From NCBI GenBank assembly GCA_963920635.1, contig OY987304.1:33108365-33172364 (forward strand): 64,000 bases of DNA. The letters are read 5' to 3'. The first letter of the stretch is position 1. Each line of letters starts with the position of its first letter. Source of the stretch: Pseudeuparius sepicola (taxonomy: Eukaryota > Arthropoda > Insecta > Coleoptera > Anthribidae). The position numbers were made by a program, and so were the translations under genes. Of the stretch, positions 21,781 to 32,191 are shown one piece after another. The notes below the pieces were generated by a model that was not told where the DNA came from, did no database searches, and saw nothing but the letters and a program-made list of their open reading frames with translations.

Positions 21781-23708
21781 CAGGGTGGCCCACCACGAAC
21801 TGCATCGATCTATATATGGAAAACTAAAAGCAGGAAAATTCTGAAAGTTTGGCACCTCACCAATGCCGATGGGTGCTGCTCAACTAAAATATTTTGGTGA
21901 ATGTGGCACTTCCGGTTATACCGGAAGTCGATATCAACTTTCTTATTTCAAAAGGAATACCCTGTATATTATTGCATTTTTGGATTCTAGGCATCATTTT
22001 GGAACAAAAACATGCAACATGTCCTATGTCTAAATCGAACCGTTTTTGAGATATTTGCATTTTTCCGAAAAAAATTACAGGTGCAGACCTAAAGTCAATT
22101 AGCAATTTATACGAGGAAACCGCGAAATTTCAAAACGAATTTTTGGCATCGTTTAACAGAAGCCCTGAGCTAGTGATCTCTGCTCAGAAATAAATCCGTT
22201 CTTATACAGGGTGTTCACAAAATATGAATAAAAATTACATTCAAAATGTGCTTAAATCTCGAAATTTTCAAATGGAAACCCCCATTTTTTTTAATGCGAC
22301 CTTATTCACCACTAAAAATTATGACAACTTTGGGTAAGGTTTCCTTATACCTAAATGCAGTAATTTTCGATTAATTTACGAAAAAGCCACTTTTCGCCCA
22401 TAAAATGCGGCGTTTGCTTAACGCTTGGAAAATCATATTAGCCGTGGACGTTGAAAAGACAATCGCAGCTGAGGAAATGTCACTTGGTTTATAAATTATT
22501 GTCAACAATAATGCCGGCGCGCTTAAATTACACGAACGAAGATTATTTAAATTTGTTTATTATCTACGGAGAATGCAACAAAGTAATATTCAGAACGCGC
22601 GATAATACATTTGGGGCTATCCACAAAAAACAAAACCATCGCCAAACACAGTTAAAAAAATAATACAAAATTTTAAACAGTATGGATTTGTCAGAGAAAC
22701 ATCACTTAAAAATAAGCCTATCGTGGACGATGGTAATGTTGAAGTGGTTGTTTTGGGATATTTTGCCGCTTTTCCCGAAAATTCTGTCAGACAATGTTCA
22801 CTGGAATCTGGTATATCAAGAACCTCAATACAGAGAATACTACATAAACACAAATTTCACCCATACTCCTTTTCTCTGGTTCAAGAACTGAAAGATAATG
22901 ATTTCATGAAACGGGTAGATTTTTGTAAGTTTATTTTAACATGGTTCCAAAGAGACGGAACCTTTTTGGATAATATTGTAATTGTTGACAAATATTTTTT
23001 AAACCAAGTGACATTTCCTCAGCCGCGATTGTCTTTTCAACGTCCACGGCTAATATGATTTTCTACGCGTTAAGCAAACCCTGCATTTTATGGACGAAAA
23101 GTGGGTTTTTCGTAAATTAATCGAAAATTACTGCATTTAGGTATAGGAAACCTTACACAAAGTTGTCATCATTTTTAGTGGTGAATAAGGTCGCATTAAA
23201 AAAATGGGGGTTTCCATTTGAAAATTTCGAGATTTAAGCACATTTTGAATGTAATATTCATTCATATTTTGTGAACACCCTGTATAAAAACGGATTTATT
23301 TCTCAGCAGAGATCACTAGGTCAGGGCTTCTGTTACACGATGCCAAAAACTCGTTTTGAAATTTTGCGGTTTTCTCGTATAAATTGCTAATTGACTTTAG
23401 GTCTGCACCTGTAATTTTTTTCGGAAAAATGCAAATATCTCAAAAACGGTTGGATTTAGATATAGGACATGTTGCATATTTTTGTTCCAAAATGATGCCT
23501 AGAATCCAAAAATGCAATAATATACAGGGTGTTTCATTTGAAATAAGAAAGTTGATATCGACTTCCGGTATAACCGGAAGTGCCACATTCACCAAAATAT
23601 TTTAGTTGAGCAGCACCCATCGACATTGGTGAGGTGCCAAATTTTCAGAATTTTCCTACTTTTAGTTTTCCATATATAGATCGATGCAGTTCGTGGTGGG
23701 CCACTCTG
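21781..23708. mobile_element. 1,928 bp concentric palindromic mariner-type element
   Basis: Arms of about 710 bp (21,781-22,494 and 22,999-23,708) are inverted copies, starting CAGGGTGGCCCACCACGAAC on the left and CAGAGTGGCC on the right, with TA at 21,779-21,780 and 23,709-23,710. A second, inner pair of TA-CAGGGTGTTCAC termini lies at 22,207 and 23,282, sharing the same centre. The ~500 bp core encodes the N-terminal part of a transposase only. Related copies are at 45,110-45,563 and from 63,043 to the window end. The outer insertion interrupts repeat F1, whose intact copy gives the empty site. Confidence 0.9.
22511..23000 (+). pseudogene. Mariner-type transposase, N-terminal half, frameshifted
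   Basis: An ATG at 22,511 opens MPARLNYTNEDYLN. After about 51 codons a one-base frameshift in an A-run (about 22,655-22,664) is needed to continue into YGFVRETSLKNKPIV and SRTSIQRILHKHKFHPY (helix-turn-helix-like), then VQEL and FLDNIVIVDKYFLN, where the first catalytic aspartate is expected. The frame then runs into the right arm and ends. Linker and HTH spacing resemble the intact transposase at 27,951-29,036 (KYHPYKVCLVHEL), so both belong to related mariner-like families. The catalytic core beyond the first D and the C-terminus are absent, so it is non-functional. Confidence 0.8.
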
Positions 23709-23842
23709 TAGTAGCGCAATCTTTCAGTATAAATATTTTAGTAGGTTTGAATATTAATCTATTTTACATGGAGGCTGCACAACAGGCAGCAGTTTGGATT
23801 TTCTGTCAGAAAGTGCCGTATCTTGTCGTACTTAACCTATAC

Positions 23843-23878
23843 CATAGAAGAATCTACTAAGACGTAGATTCTTCTATG
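23843..23878. other. Perfect 15 bp hairpin in F1 copy 1
   Basis: CATAGAAGAATCTAC, a 6-base loop TAAGAC, and the exact reverse complement follow one another. The corresponding part of F1 copy 2 does not show the hairpin. It could be an excision or insertion footprint or a very small fold-back insertion. It is too short for a microRNA precursor. Confidence 0.6.
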
Positions 23879-24139
23879 CCTATACTAAAATTGAGCAATC
23901 CTTACGCCTGGCGTAGAGCAATCGTCAAAGTCAAGCAACGCCGCACGTAGTCGGTTCATATCGATCCCTTATGGTTATCTTTTCGCCTAATAAAACATTT
24001 TTTTCCGATTAAAAAAAATATGTACCTCGGCACACACGGTTCTTTTTATGACTCCTGTGGTTTATTTGCCTCGGAAACTAAATTCCACATGAGTCATAAA
24101 AAGTTGAACTTCAGTGCCTTGGTACATAAATAACGATTT

Positions 24140-25342
24140 TTGATTTTTCACTTGTATTTTATGAAGAGCCTCTAGATAGTCCAGATATATAGAAAACCTA
24201 ACGTCACAGAAAATATATTCAGAACAGAGAGCTCCTTAATGACAGCTGTCAAATGAACTCCAACTTCCAAGCTTATTATTTTCCAAATGCATCGATATTG
24301 AAGTCCACTATTAAATGTTGTCTAGGTAATCTACGAATTGGGAAGATTACATTTTGGAAAAATATTATTTCATAAGAAATCCAACCTGCTTGTTTTTGGA
24401 GTCTGTAGTTGGAGTCTATTTGACAGGTATTGTTAAGGAGCTTTCTGTTGTGTACATGGAATACTTATTACCTACTTATATATATTTTTTATTTCTAGGA
24501 AGCAATTAAAACGTATTTTTATTAAAAATAATTTGTGTATTCTTTAAACAGGTACCTCAAATAAAACCTATTAATAGTAAGATAATACTCATACTTCGGG
24601 GCAATTAAATATTAATATCTATCTGGATAAGCCACAACAAATTTTTATAAAGCTAGGACCACTACATGGCAAATGGTAGTACTAGCGGTCTTTTTTTATT
24701 ATTATTTTAAAAGCTTTTATTAACATACTAAATACTTCTAATGTCCTCTAGAAAAACGGAACTTTTCTCACAAGGAAATGAAAAAGGCGCAAATGGTTTC
24801 TGAAATACATACCAAAAACTTGGCCTCAATTCCAAACAAAATTTTGAAACATTATCACACTTTCGTATTTTTGGACCTCCCTCGTACACGAAAAGATATA
24901 TTTAAACTTTGATAAGCACATTTTGATATTAAGACGACGCAGAGACATTTATCGAGAATAAAATTTTCTGAGACATTGAAAATAATATAACTTGTGGTGC
25001 ACAGGTTAGAACACAACACACTTGGTCTTCTGCTGCACCTATTACAACCTGATTTTTACAACGGCAATGCCACGGGTAAACGGGTAAGTTTTTGGCAAGT
25101 TTGTGTTCCCCATACAAAGCCATTAAAAATCCATCCCCGGTCTCAATTATTTCATTAACGATTGCCTTAGGAGTCACGAAAATAGAAATAGTTTCTTGCA
25201 GTCGATTAAAATTTTTAAGGGGAATATTTTTCCCTTCTTAAGTAAACAAGAGTTGTGTCTGATCCTGATGGCATGACGTGCAAACAAAATAATGTAATCT
25301 CTTCCACTTCTGTTCCAAGTCGCAACATATATTATCTATAGG
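24140..25342. other. Spacer DNA without a recognised gene
   Basis: No coding segment accepted; the 82-codon minus frame at 24,929-25,177 has no recognisable motif. Confidence 0.4.
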
Positions 25343-25690
25343 TAGGGGAATGCGGGGCAATATGGGGTACGAGTATTTTTAGTACATACAGCCTAACTGA
25401 AGGAGCCAAATTTCAAATTTACATGTCCCCCTCCCACCTCTTGCCGTTGTAAATTTTATTTTTATATTTTATTGTAAAACGTGCGTCGGGGCAAAATGGG
25501 GTATTAGAGATGGGGCTAAATGGGGTACCCGGATTTTAATAGGACTATTAAAATACCTACAAGACAATTTAGTTTTATTCTTGGACACTTCAACAGGTGA
25601 TAGAAAATCATAAAATATTACTATTTTGTGAATAACTTTTTATACACAGCCGCCTCGGTTTCGAAATACTACAGGATGTTTCAATTCACG
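25343..25690 (+). mobile_element. GGGGCA-type terminus of a non-autonomous DNA element
   Basis: The block starts TAGGGGAATGCGGGGCAATA and has internal GGGGCAAAATGGGGTA and GGGGCTAAATGGGGTACC subrepeats. It is matched in reverse, with divergence, by 35,010-35,560, which ends ATTGCCCCGCATTCC. The end resembles that of the pogo-type element at 38,088 (GGGGAGACCGGGGCAGGG). I infer related pogo-like non-autonomous copies; the other end of this copy was not identified. Confidence 0.45.
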
Positions 25691-26579
25691 GAGAAAAAAG
25701 TATATTAATTTTAAATATAAATATAATACTTTCTAATATAAAATATAATACTATTTGGGACAATTATGCTAAATATTACAAGGAAATATATTTTTATTTT
25801 TAATTTTTGTATTACCTTTAATTAAATAATATATTAAAAAATTATAATAAGTGATTATTAAAACCAAAAATATATTGTTACAATTTTTAAAATCAATTTA
25901 TATTCAGTTTTAAGATGAAGCATATTAAAGCTTAATATACTTGAATATTTAACCTTATAATACTCTATACTTAACTTTAACAACCCAATTGTACATATAT
26001 TTTTATTATTCTTGTTAATATTCTATATTTTAAACCGTAACATATGTGATACTTCATATTATAATATATTTTTTATACGATCGTTATAAAAACTTTACTT
26101 TTTTAACCTTTTTAAATGCCTAAAGTATATCTTTTTTTAACAAGTTAAAAAAAAACTTACTTTTTTTTCACTCTGAGCAGTTTAAAGTGAAAAAAAGTTA
26201 ACTTTTTTTCACTCTTTTTTCACTCTTTCACTCTAAACTTCCTTACTACATTTACATGGAGTTTGGAATCGAATTCAGTGTAATGCAGTTTGGTGTTTTC
26301 ATAAATGGTAAATGTGGCGTTAAATCCCGAAAATAAGAAAATTTATTTTGAGATTCAAATCAATCTCAAAATCTCTTCATGCGGTTTTCCATAATTCTAG
26401 AAACATATTCGAATCGATTTCAATACTATGTGTAAACGTAGTGAGACCGCGACACGAACCCCGAAATAAGCAAAATATTACCTAATATTATCTATCCTTG
26501 TTAAGGATAGAGACGTGAATCATTATTACTGTCGAAAAATGGAGGGGAAAAAAAGGAAGGGTGGTATTTAATATACTTT
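25691..26579. other. AT-rich and T-tract low-complexity DNA
   Basis: Very AT-rich with no gene. Around 26,155-26,235 the phrase TTTTTTTCACTC and its variants recur several times, partly as inverted TTCACT/AGTGAAA pairs. Confidence 0.5.
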
Positions 26580-26815
26580 GTAAATTAATGGTAGGCCATT
26601 TTCCCAGGTCCGGGGGTCCTTCATCCCCTTTCGTGTGTTAGAGGAGTTTGTCTGGCTCTAAGCCATCCCCCTACCAACTTAACAAATTTCAAAATTGGAC
26701 AAACACAACACCCAGGGCGTGGCCACCACGGTGGGAATCGAACCCACGACCGACGGTACCTAAAATTAGGTCTGCGTGTTTCACACCTCGGCTAACCCAA
26801 TCGTACACCGTCGCC
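26580..26815 (-). mobile_element. tRNA-derived SINE (second family)
   Basis: On the minus strand a box A-like GGGTTAGCCGAGG (about 26,786-26,798) and a box B GGTTCGATTCC (26,733-26,743) lie about 50 bp apart, followed by a body to about 26,580 (GTGGCCACGCCCTGGGTG, then GGACCCCCGGACCTGGG). The T-stem GTGGG/CCCAC pairs well, but acceptor pairing is poor, so this is a SINE head rather than a tRNA gene. The plus-strand 61-codon frame across it (containing WESNPRP) is an artefact of the box B sequence. Confidence 0.65.
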
Positions 26816-27607
26816 TTGTTAACAAACGCCTGAAAGGCGCTTGTTATGGCCCTTGCCTCTAGCTAGTCCGGGCTGTCTTGGCAACACTCTACAGGACGCA
26901 GTTTTCGATTTTTCGAGCCCAAATTTCGCGTACGTCCGCGGGAGTACATGAGGAAGAAGACTATTGAAAAGCGTCCGGATTAAAAGAGCCGTTCGGCCCC
27001 CCGGATTTTTTTTTCCGACTTTTTTAGACTATTTTGGAAAGAAAGGGCCCGAGAACACCCTGTATATTCATCGTGGCCGAGGAGCACGCGCTAGATAATA
27101 TATCGATTAGTTAGAATTCAGAAACAAAATGGTGGTAATCAGCTGTCGTTTGGTTTTGGTGTGGACAATTTCCAAATTTCCAACATTCGTAGTGGTTTGG
27201 GAGTTTGGGAGCTCAGAAACCCATCTATTATTCCATGGGTAAGTTTTCCAGGTACGGGCGCACTGTAGGTTAGGTATGTATGTATGTAGGTTTTTATGTA
27301 AAATTTCGGTTTTAGAAAACGCCACGGGAGAGATCCACTTATTACTTTGCCTTTCTTGGAAAATCAGACTTGAGAAACTCAGAAACCCGTGTTAGAACGA
27401 ACTTATGGCCGTGCCCTTGTCCCTCTAGTGGTGATCTGGCGCTTTCCGGCTTAACAGGAATAATGGAAAACTGAGTTGTACAGAAAGGTATGGAGAGCAT
27501 TTTTAGATACGATTTGCTTCACCTATTTCAGATTTTTAGGTACTCTGGGGTCTTTGTTGCCGTCTAATAATCCTGCGAAACGAAGCGAGGACGCACCGTT
27601 AAAAGAA
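26816..27607. other. Spacer DNA, GC-richer than its surroundings
   Basis: No gene accepted. A CACCCTGTATA end occurs near 27,056. The 72-codon minus frame at 27,107-27,325 lacks motifs. Confidence 0.4.
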
Positions 27608-27609
27608 TA

Positions 27610-29469
27610 CAGTGCTTTCGAAAAGTAACGAATAAATTCATTATTTCTGAAATTGAGAAGTTTTCGAAAAAATCCTCTGACACGTCGATTTTGTTTTAAA
27701 AAAAGGCACTTTTTGACATACGACTCATATCTGTGACGTCATCGTTGTTCGAGATATGACGTCATCGACAATTTTTTTAAATGGCAACCCCTAATTTTGA
27801 CCATGCCATTTGAAAGAGCGTGTCATTCTACATACACATTGTAAAAAATTATGTTGTTACATAACATAAATTTCAAGAAAATAATGTTTGAAGATTTTAA
27901 AATTTAAATTTCACAATACTGAAAATGATAATGATTGTATAAAAAATCAACTAAATTAAATGTTCAAATTGTGCACCATTGGCTGCCTGACAGTAGCCAA
28001 GACGATTAATAAATTCTTTTTGAACATTATCAATAACTTCAGGAGGTATAAGATGTATCTCGTGACGAATTCTTGCTTTTAAATCTTCTAAATTAACCGG
28101 TCCAGTAACGTATACTTTGCTTTTTAAGTATCCCCACAAGAAATAATCTAGGGGTGTCAAATCAGGCGATCTGGCTGGCCACTCGATCGGCCCCCTTCTC
28201 CCTATCCAACGATTCGGGAACACCTCATCTAAATAAGCACGGACAGGTGCTGCATAATGGGGAGGTGCACCATCTTGTTGAAAGAAAATGTCATTTCTCG
28301 GAAGATCATGTCCCCCTATATCTGGATATAAAGTTATTAGTGCAGGAATGAGGTCGTCTCGAAGAAAATCCAAATATCTTGCACCAGTTAGGTTGACGTC
28401 AAAGAAATAGGGACCAAGAATTCTTCCGTCGACTATACCGCACCACACATTCACTTTCTGGGGACGTTGAGTGTGATACTCCATCATCCATCGGGGATTT
28501 TCGGTAGCCCAATAACGGCAGTTTTGCCTATTGACATGGCCGTTCAAAACAAACGTAGCCTCGTCAGAAAAAATTACGTTTTTTACGAAATTATTATCAT
28601 TATTGCATAACTCTTGCATTTGCTCGCAGAATTGATTTCGCCGATCAAAGTCGTCTTCAGATAGCTCATGAACAAGGCATACCTTATAAGGATGATACTT
28701 TGCTTTTTTGATAATTTTATGAACTGTGGACGCTGCCATATTAAAATCAGAAGCCAATTGGTTAAGTTTTGAGTGATGATTTTCTTGTATTGCCAACAAA
28801 ACATTAAGTTCATCATCTTCTGATTTTGACGGTCGACCAGATTTAGGAAGATCACGAACATGTCCAAAGTTACGGTACTTAGACTCAATATTGCTTACCA
28901 TGCTTTGGCTAATGGGATGTCGATCAGGATGAGTTTCATTAAACAATTCAACTACTTCTTTTTGGGTGCGCATCCTGTCTCCATATCCGATCATACAAAG
29001 AATTTCAATTCGTTCTCGTTCAGTTAATTTAACCATTTTCTTTTCATAAAATGACAAAGCTACTACTTAATAAACACTTCAGACGCACTGCTTTTGCCAA
29101 ACAAAAGATAAGAACTAAAGAAATAACTCAAAAAACAAAAAATCTATTTTATAAAGTACAATTTCAAGTTTTTATCTGACAGCAATAAAAAACATTCTCG
29201 GTCGCTAAGGCTACTGTCAGGCAACCTTGATTTTTGACGATGTGTATGTAGAATGACACGCTCTTTCAAATGGCATGGTCAAAATTAGGGGTTGCCATTT
29301 AAAAAAATTGTCGATGACGTCATATCTCGAACAACGATGACGTCACAGATATGAGTCGTATGTCAAAAAGTGCCTTTTTTTAAAACAAAATCGACGTGTC
29401 AGAGGATTTTTTCGAAAACTTCTCAATTTCAGAAATAATGAATTTATTCGTTACTTTTCGAAAGCACTG
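27610..29469 (-). mobile_element. Complete 1,860 bp mariner-type transposon with 230 bp perfect TIRs
   Basis: The ends 27,610-27,839 and 29,240-29,469 are reverse complements with no mismatch that I could find over 230 bp, starting CAGTGCTTTCGAAAAGTAAC. A TA lies directly outside each end (27,608-27,609 and 29,470-29,471), the usual Tc1/mariner target duplication. Each TIR carries two TGACGTCA-containing blocks in mirror arrangement (TGTGACGTCATCG ... GATATGACGTCATCG). One uninterrupted transposase gene fills the interior. Identical TIRs plus an intact ORF imply recent transposition. The insertion lies in the spacer of the giant inverted repeat, about 150 bp from its right arm. Confidence 0.95.
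27951..29036 (-). CDS. Mariner-type transposase, D..D41D (rosa-like)
   Basis: The protein cuts and re-inserts the surrounding element at TA sites. The ATG at 29,036 (MVKLTERERIEIL) gives 361 residues; codons extending further upstream start with TTG and are not used. Residues ~1-60 form the first HTH-like DNA-binding region. GRPSK at 67-71 is the AT-hook-like linker. Residues ~90-112 (QLASDFNMAASTVHKIIKK) form the second HTH. LVHEL at 121-125 stands where mariner has WVPHEL. Catalytic residues are D158 (FSDEATF), D255 (QQDGAPPHY) and D297 (SPDLTPLDYFLWG). The 41 residues between the last two give DD41D, the spacing known for rosa-type mariner-like elements, versus 34 in classical mariner. There is no stop or frameshift and all catalytic residues are present, so it is possibly active. 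The ~60-residue C-terminus resembles the fragment at 56,717. Confidence 0.93.
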   Translation of the reverse strand: MVKLTERERIEILCMIGYGDRMRTQKEVVELFNETHPDRHPISQSMVSNIESKYRNFGHVRDLPKSGRPSKSEDDELNVLLAIQENHHSKLNQLASDFNMAASTVHKIIKKAKYHPYKVCLVHELSEDDFDRRNQFCEQMQELCNNDNNFVKNVIFSDEATFVLNGHVNRQNCRYWATENPRWMMEYHTQRPQKVNVWCGIVDGRILGPYFFDVNLTGARYLDFLRDDLIPALITLYPDIGGHDLPRNDIFFQQDGAPPHYAAPVRAYLDEVFPNRWIGRRGPIEWPARSPDLTPLDYFLWGYLKSKVYVTGPVNLEDLKARIRHEIHLIPPEVIDNVQKEFINRLGYCQAANGAQFEHLI

Positions 29470-30565
29470 TATATGCGGAAGACTGAGGGGCATCAATTTG
29501 CCATTTAAACTTGATCGATGCTTGTGCCGAAGAAAGGGTTTCTTAGACAATGTCCTTTTACATGGGTTTTGGCAAGTCTAACCCGACGGAAAACTTTGTC
29601 GTAAGTAGATATTTCTAGATATGTTTTTGCCGTTTAAAAAAGCACATATACATATTTCGAACCTGTTTCTGTCGATATGGGTTATGTTACGTTAAATATC
29701 TGCTTAATTGTCGCAGAATTATATCTCAATACATAAATTTTGTTTCAGGTGTGAAGAACGCTCGCACTAGCCCTCTTCTTGCTTTGGAAGTCTTCGCCTA
29801 TAATACAGTCAATGTGTGCTCAAAAGAACCCCTGGCGGGAAAGTTGTGGGGTAGTTTTGATTTCTTCCATTCTATTATAATGTTATTCCGGCTGAAAGTT
29901 TGTCAGATAGCAGTGAAAGTACCTAATACAACAATGAATAAAAAAAAAAGACAGCGGACTGTAACCTGAAACGTAGTGAAATACAGGGCGGCTATTCATA
30001 TACGAACATGAAGAAAAATATAATATATTTTTTCGGTCATTTCATTTCGATTGAAAATTGGTTAGATGAGAGTTTACATGTTTCTTTGAATTAAAAAAAA
30101 TTCAGCAGGCTGTATAGCTATATAACCTCAAAGTTTGTTATTGTTGTTGTTTATACGTGTTTAAACGAAAACATATCCTCCCTTGGCATCGTAGATACCC
30201 ACTCTGTGAGCGGTAAGTTAGTCTTATGGCTACGAAACACCACCGTCGGTTTCTATCTTATTTTAAGGACCTCAAACGTTTAACCGTAAAGTACAGCGGC
30301 CCCTGGGTCAGGTACATCTCCCGAAGTAGCGACAGAGATTGACGAGACATGGAGATAATTTCTTAGTTTCTGTTTTTCTGTATTAAAAGTGAACGCAAAT
30401 ATTGAATGCCAGAAATGACAGCTAGACGGTACAGCCAGAAATGACAGGCCTCAATCCTTCGGCCAACCAACCATAACCTCAAAGTTTGTTATTGTTGTCT
30501 ATACGTGTTTAAACGAAAAACTGAAAGCACCTTATCGGCGAGGCGGGTTAATGGAAAGCTACAAG

Positions 30566-30716
30566 GTTAGTCTCTTGGCTCAGTAGTTGTGAATAATCAC
30601 CTAAATATAATTTCCTTTTTAGTACACTCAGATATGGACCACAGCTGCAGGAGTATTTACCCTATGATTGTCGAGAAGTTATCGAACTGATGCAATGTGT
30701 ACTTTATTTAAAATAA
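30566..30716 (+). other. Exon-like segment with 57 bp intron-like gap (right arm)
   Basis: The donor ACAAG|GTTAGT (GT at 30,566) and acceptor TTTCCTTTTTAG (AG at 30,621-30,622) bound 57 bp. The following frame, from 30,624, reads TLRYGPQLQEYLPYDCRE and on to a TAA at 30,716. It is the same as in the left arm. Another frame through the region (71 codons from 30,668) begins at TTG and looks incidental. The product is unrecognised. It may be part of a host gene captured by the duplicated segment. Confidence 0.3.
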
Positions 30717-31248
30717 ACTGCAGTGAAGAGGTTCTGGAAGTATTATTTATTTACGAAAAATTTAACACTAATGATGGAATATACAAAATATTCCAAATGA
30801 AATTACACAGAAAAGTAAGACTAGATATCGTTCACGTAATTAATTTAATGTTTCTTTTAACTATCCCAGCGCATTCGCCATAGATACAAAAAATAAGTAT
30901 TCAATTCAATTTTCTATTTGAAATTATGTGTAATTCACATTGCATCAATGGAAATTTAATGGTCACAGAAGAACAAGCACAGACCTTGGAGCGCCACCAA
31001 CTTGAGGGGCGCCGAGTAGTCGCCTCGCTGAAACCGCGCCAGACTTACAAACGCCTACGCGTAATACTCCATTTATCTCCAATTATAAAATATTTATTCA
31101 ACTCAAAACAAGCACAGACCTCGGAGTGCCTCCAACTTGAGGGGCGCCGAGTATTCGCCTCGCTGAAACCGCGGCAGACTTACAAACCCCTACGCGCAAT
31201 ACTCCATTTATTAAATATACAGGGTGTAAATAAATAGTATAAAATAAA

Positions 31249-32191
31249 TACAATTTTTCGATTTGGGCTTTCCTTGCCAAGTTATTCGGGTCTACAAGGT
31301 GACCCAAAAGTATTTTTTTTATTTATATCTCAAAATAATCAAGTTGCAGAACTGAAATGGAGAATAAGCTGAAGGTGTCAGTTTTTACGTATCTCACAGA
31401 GGGCGCCACTTGTGCTCTTCTTTGATCGGGCTTTTACTCGCAACTTTTTTAAGGTTATGTTTTTGGTCTTTGGTCATTTTAGTGCACCTTTTCATTTTGC
31501 AACTAAATTGTACTCTTGTTTCATAACAATAAAATCAATCCTTTGCGTTGAAATTGGCAAAATGTGCCCCAAAACACCTGTTAACTTCAACATTAAAAAC
31601 ATAAAATTTTTATCTACCGCTTTCAAACGTTACAGATAGACTGTACCATTTAAACTGAGAAAAAAATTCCTATGAACAATGTACCAAAACTTATTAGCCT
31701 TCAAAATGGAAAGGATTGAATTTAACAAAATTTGAACACCCTATTTCAAGAAAACCAATGGTGTTTTGCCCAATCTGTAACGTTTGAAAGCGGTAGATAA
31801 AAATTTTATGTTTCGAATGATGAAGTTAACGGGTGTTTTGGGGCACGTTTTGCCAATTTCAACGCAAACGGTTGATTCTATCGTTATGAAAAAGAGTACA
31901 TTTTAGTTGCAAAATGAAAAGTTGCACTAAAATGACGAACCTTCAAGACCAAAAACATAACCTCAAAAAAGTTAGGAGTAAAAGCACGATCACAGAACAG
32001 CACAAGCGGCGCCCTCTATGAGATACATAAAAACTGACACCTTCAGCTTATTCTCCATCGCCAAAAACATAACAGTGCAAAGTTTCAGCTCTGCAACTTG
32101 ATTATTAAGAGATATAAATAAAAAAAATTCTTTTGGGTCACCCTGTAACCCGAATAACTTTGCAGGGAAACGCCAAATCGAAAAATTTTAT
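31249..32191. mobile_element. Fold-back element, complete copy in the right arm
   Basis: Ends at 31,249 (CAATTTTTCGATTTGGGC) and 32,191 (GCCAAATCGAAAAATT) are inverted. Arms of ~400-500 bp share CTGAAGGTGTCAGTTTTTA and CAAACGTTACAGAT around a ~100 bp centre near 31,640-31,770. A solitary CAGGGTGTAAATAAATAG terminus lies just outside at about 31,220. It has no coding capacity. Confidence 0.7.

Larger units (their letters stand above)
21560..24136 (-). mobile_element. Dispersed repeat family F1, copy 1 (interrupted)
   Basis: The flanking pieces 21,560-21,780 and 23,709-24,136 together match, in reverse orientation, the uninterrupted copy at 45,725-46,385 and in part copy 3 at 56.2-57.9 kb. Shared words are CGGCAGTGAAGTGTC, ATTGTACGATTTTTTCAATA, TTCAAAACCCGGCCAATAAA, GCGCAATCTTTCAGTATAAA and TGTACCTCGGCAC. 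A 1,928 bp palindromic element (21,781-23,708) splits this copy at a TA. F1 has no recognisable coding sequence, and its outer end near 24,020-24,136 is itself a ~115 bp hairpin (GTACCTCGGCAC ... GTGCCTTGGTAC). Confidence 0.75.

Noticed and set aside
26733..26815. A second tRNA-like sequence
   Set aside because: The T-arm is good but acceptor pairing is poor, and a non-tRNA body follows. It was classed as a SINE.
26648..26833. 61-codon frame containing WESNPRP
   Set aside because: It is the complement of the SINE's box B region; such peptides are a common annotation artefact.
30668..30883. 71-codon frame identical in both giant arms
   Set aside because: It begins at TTG, not ATG; identity follows from the inverted duplication and is not evidence of selection.
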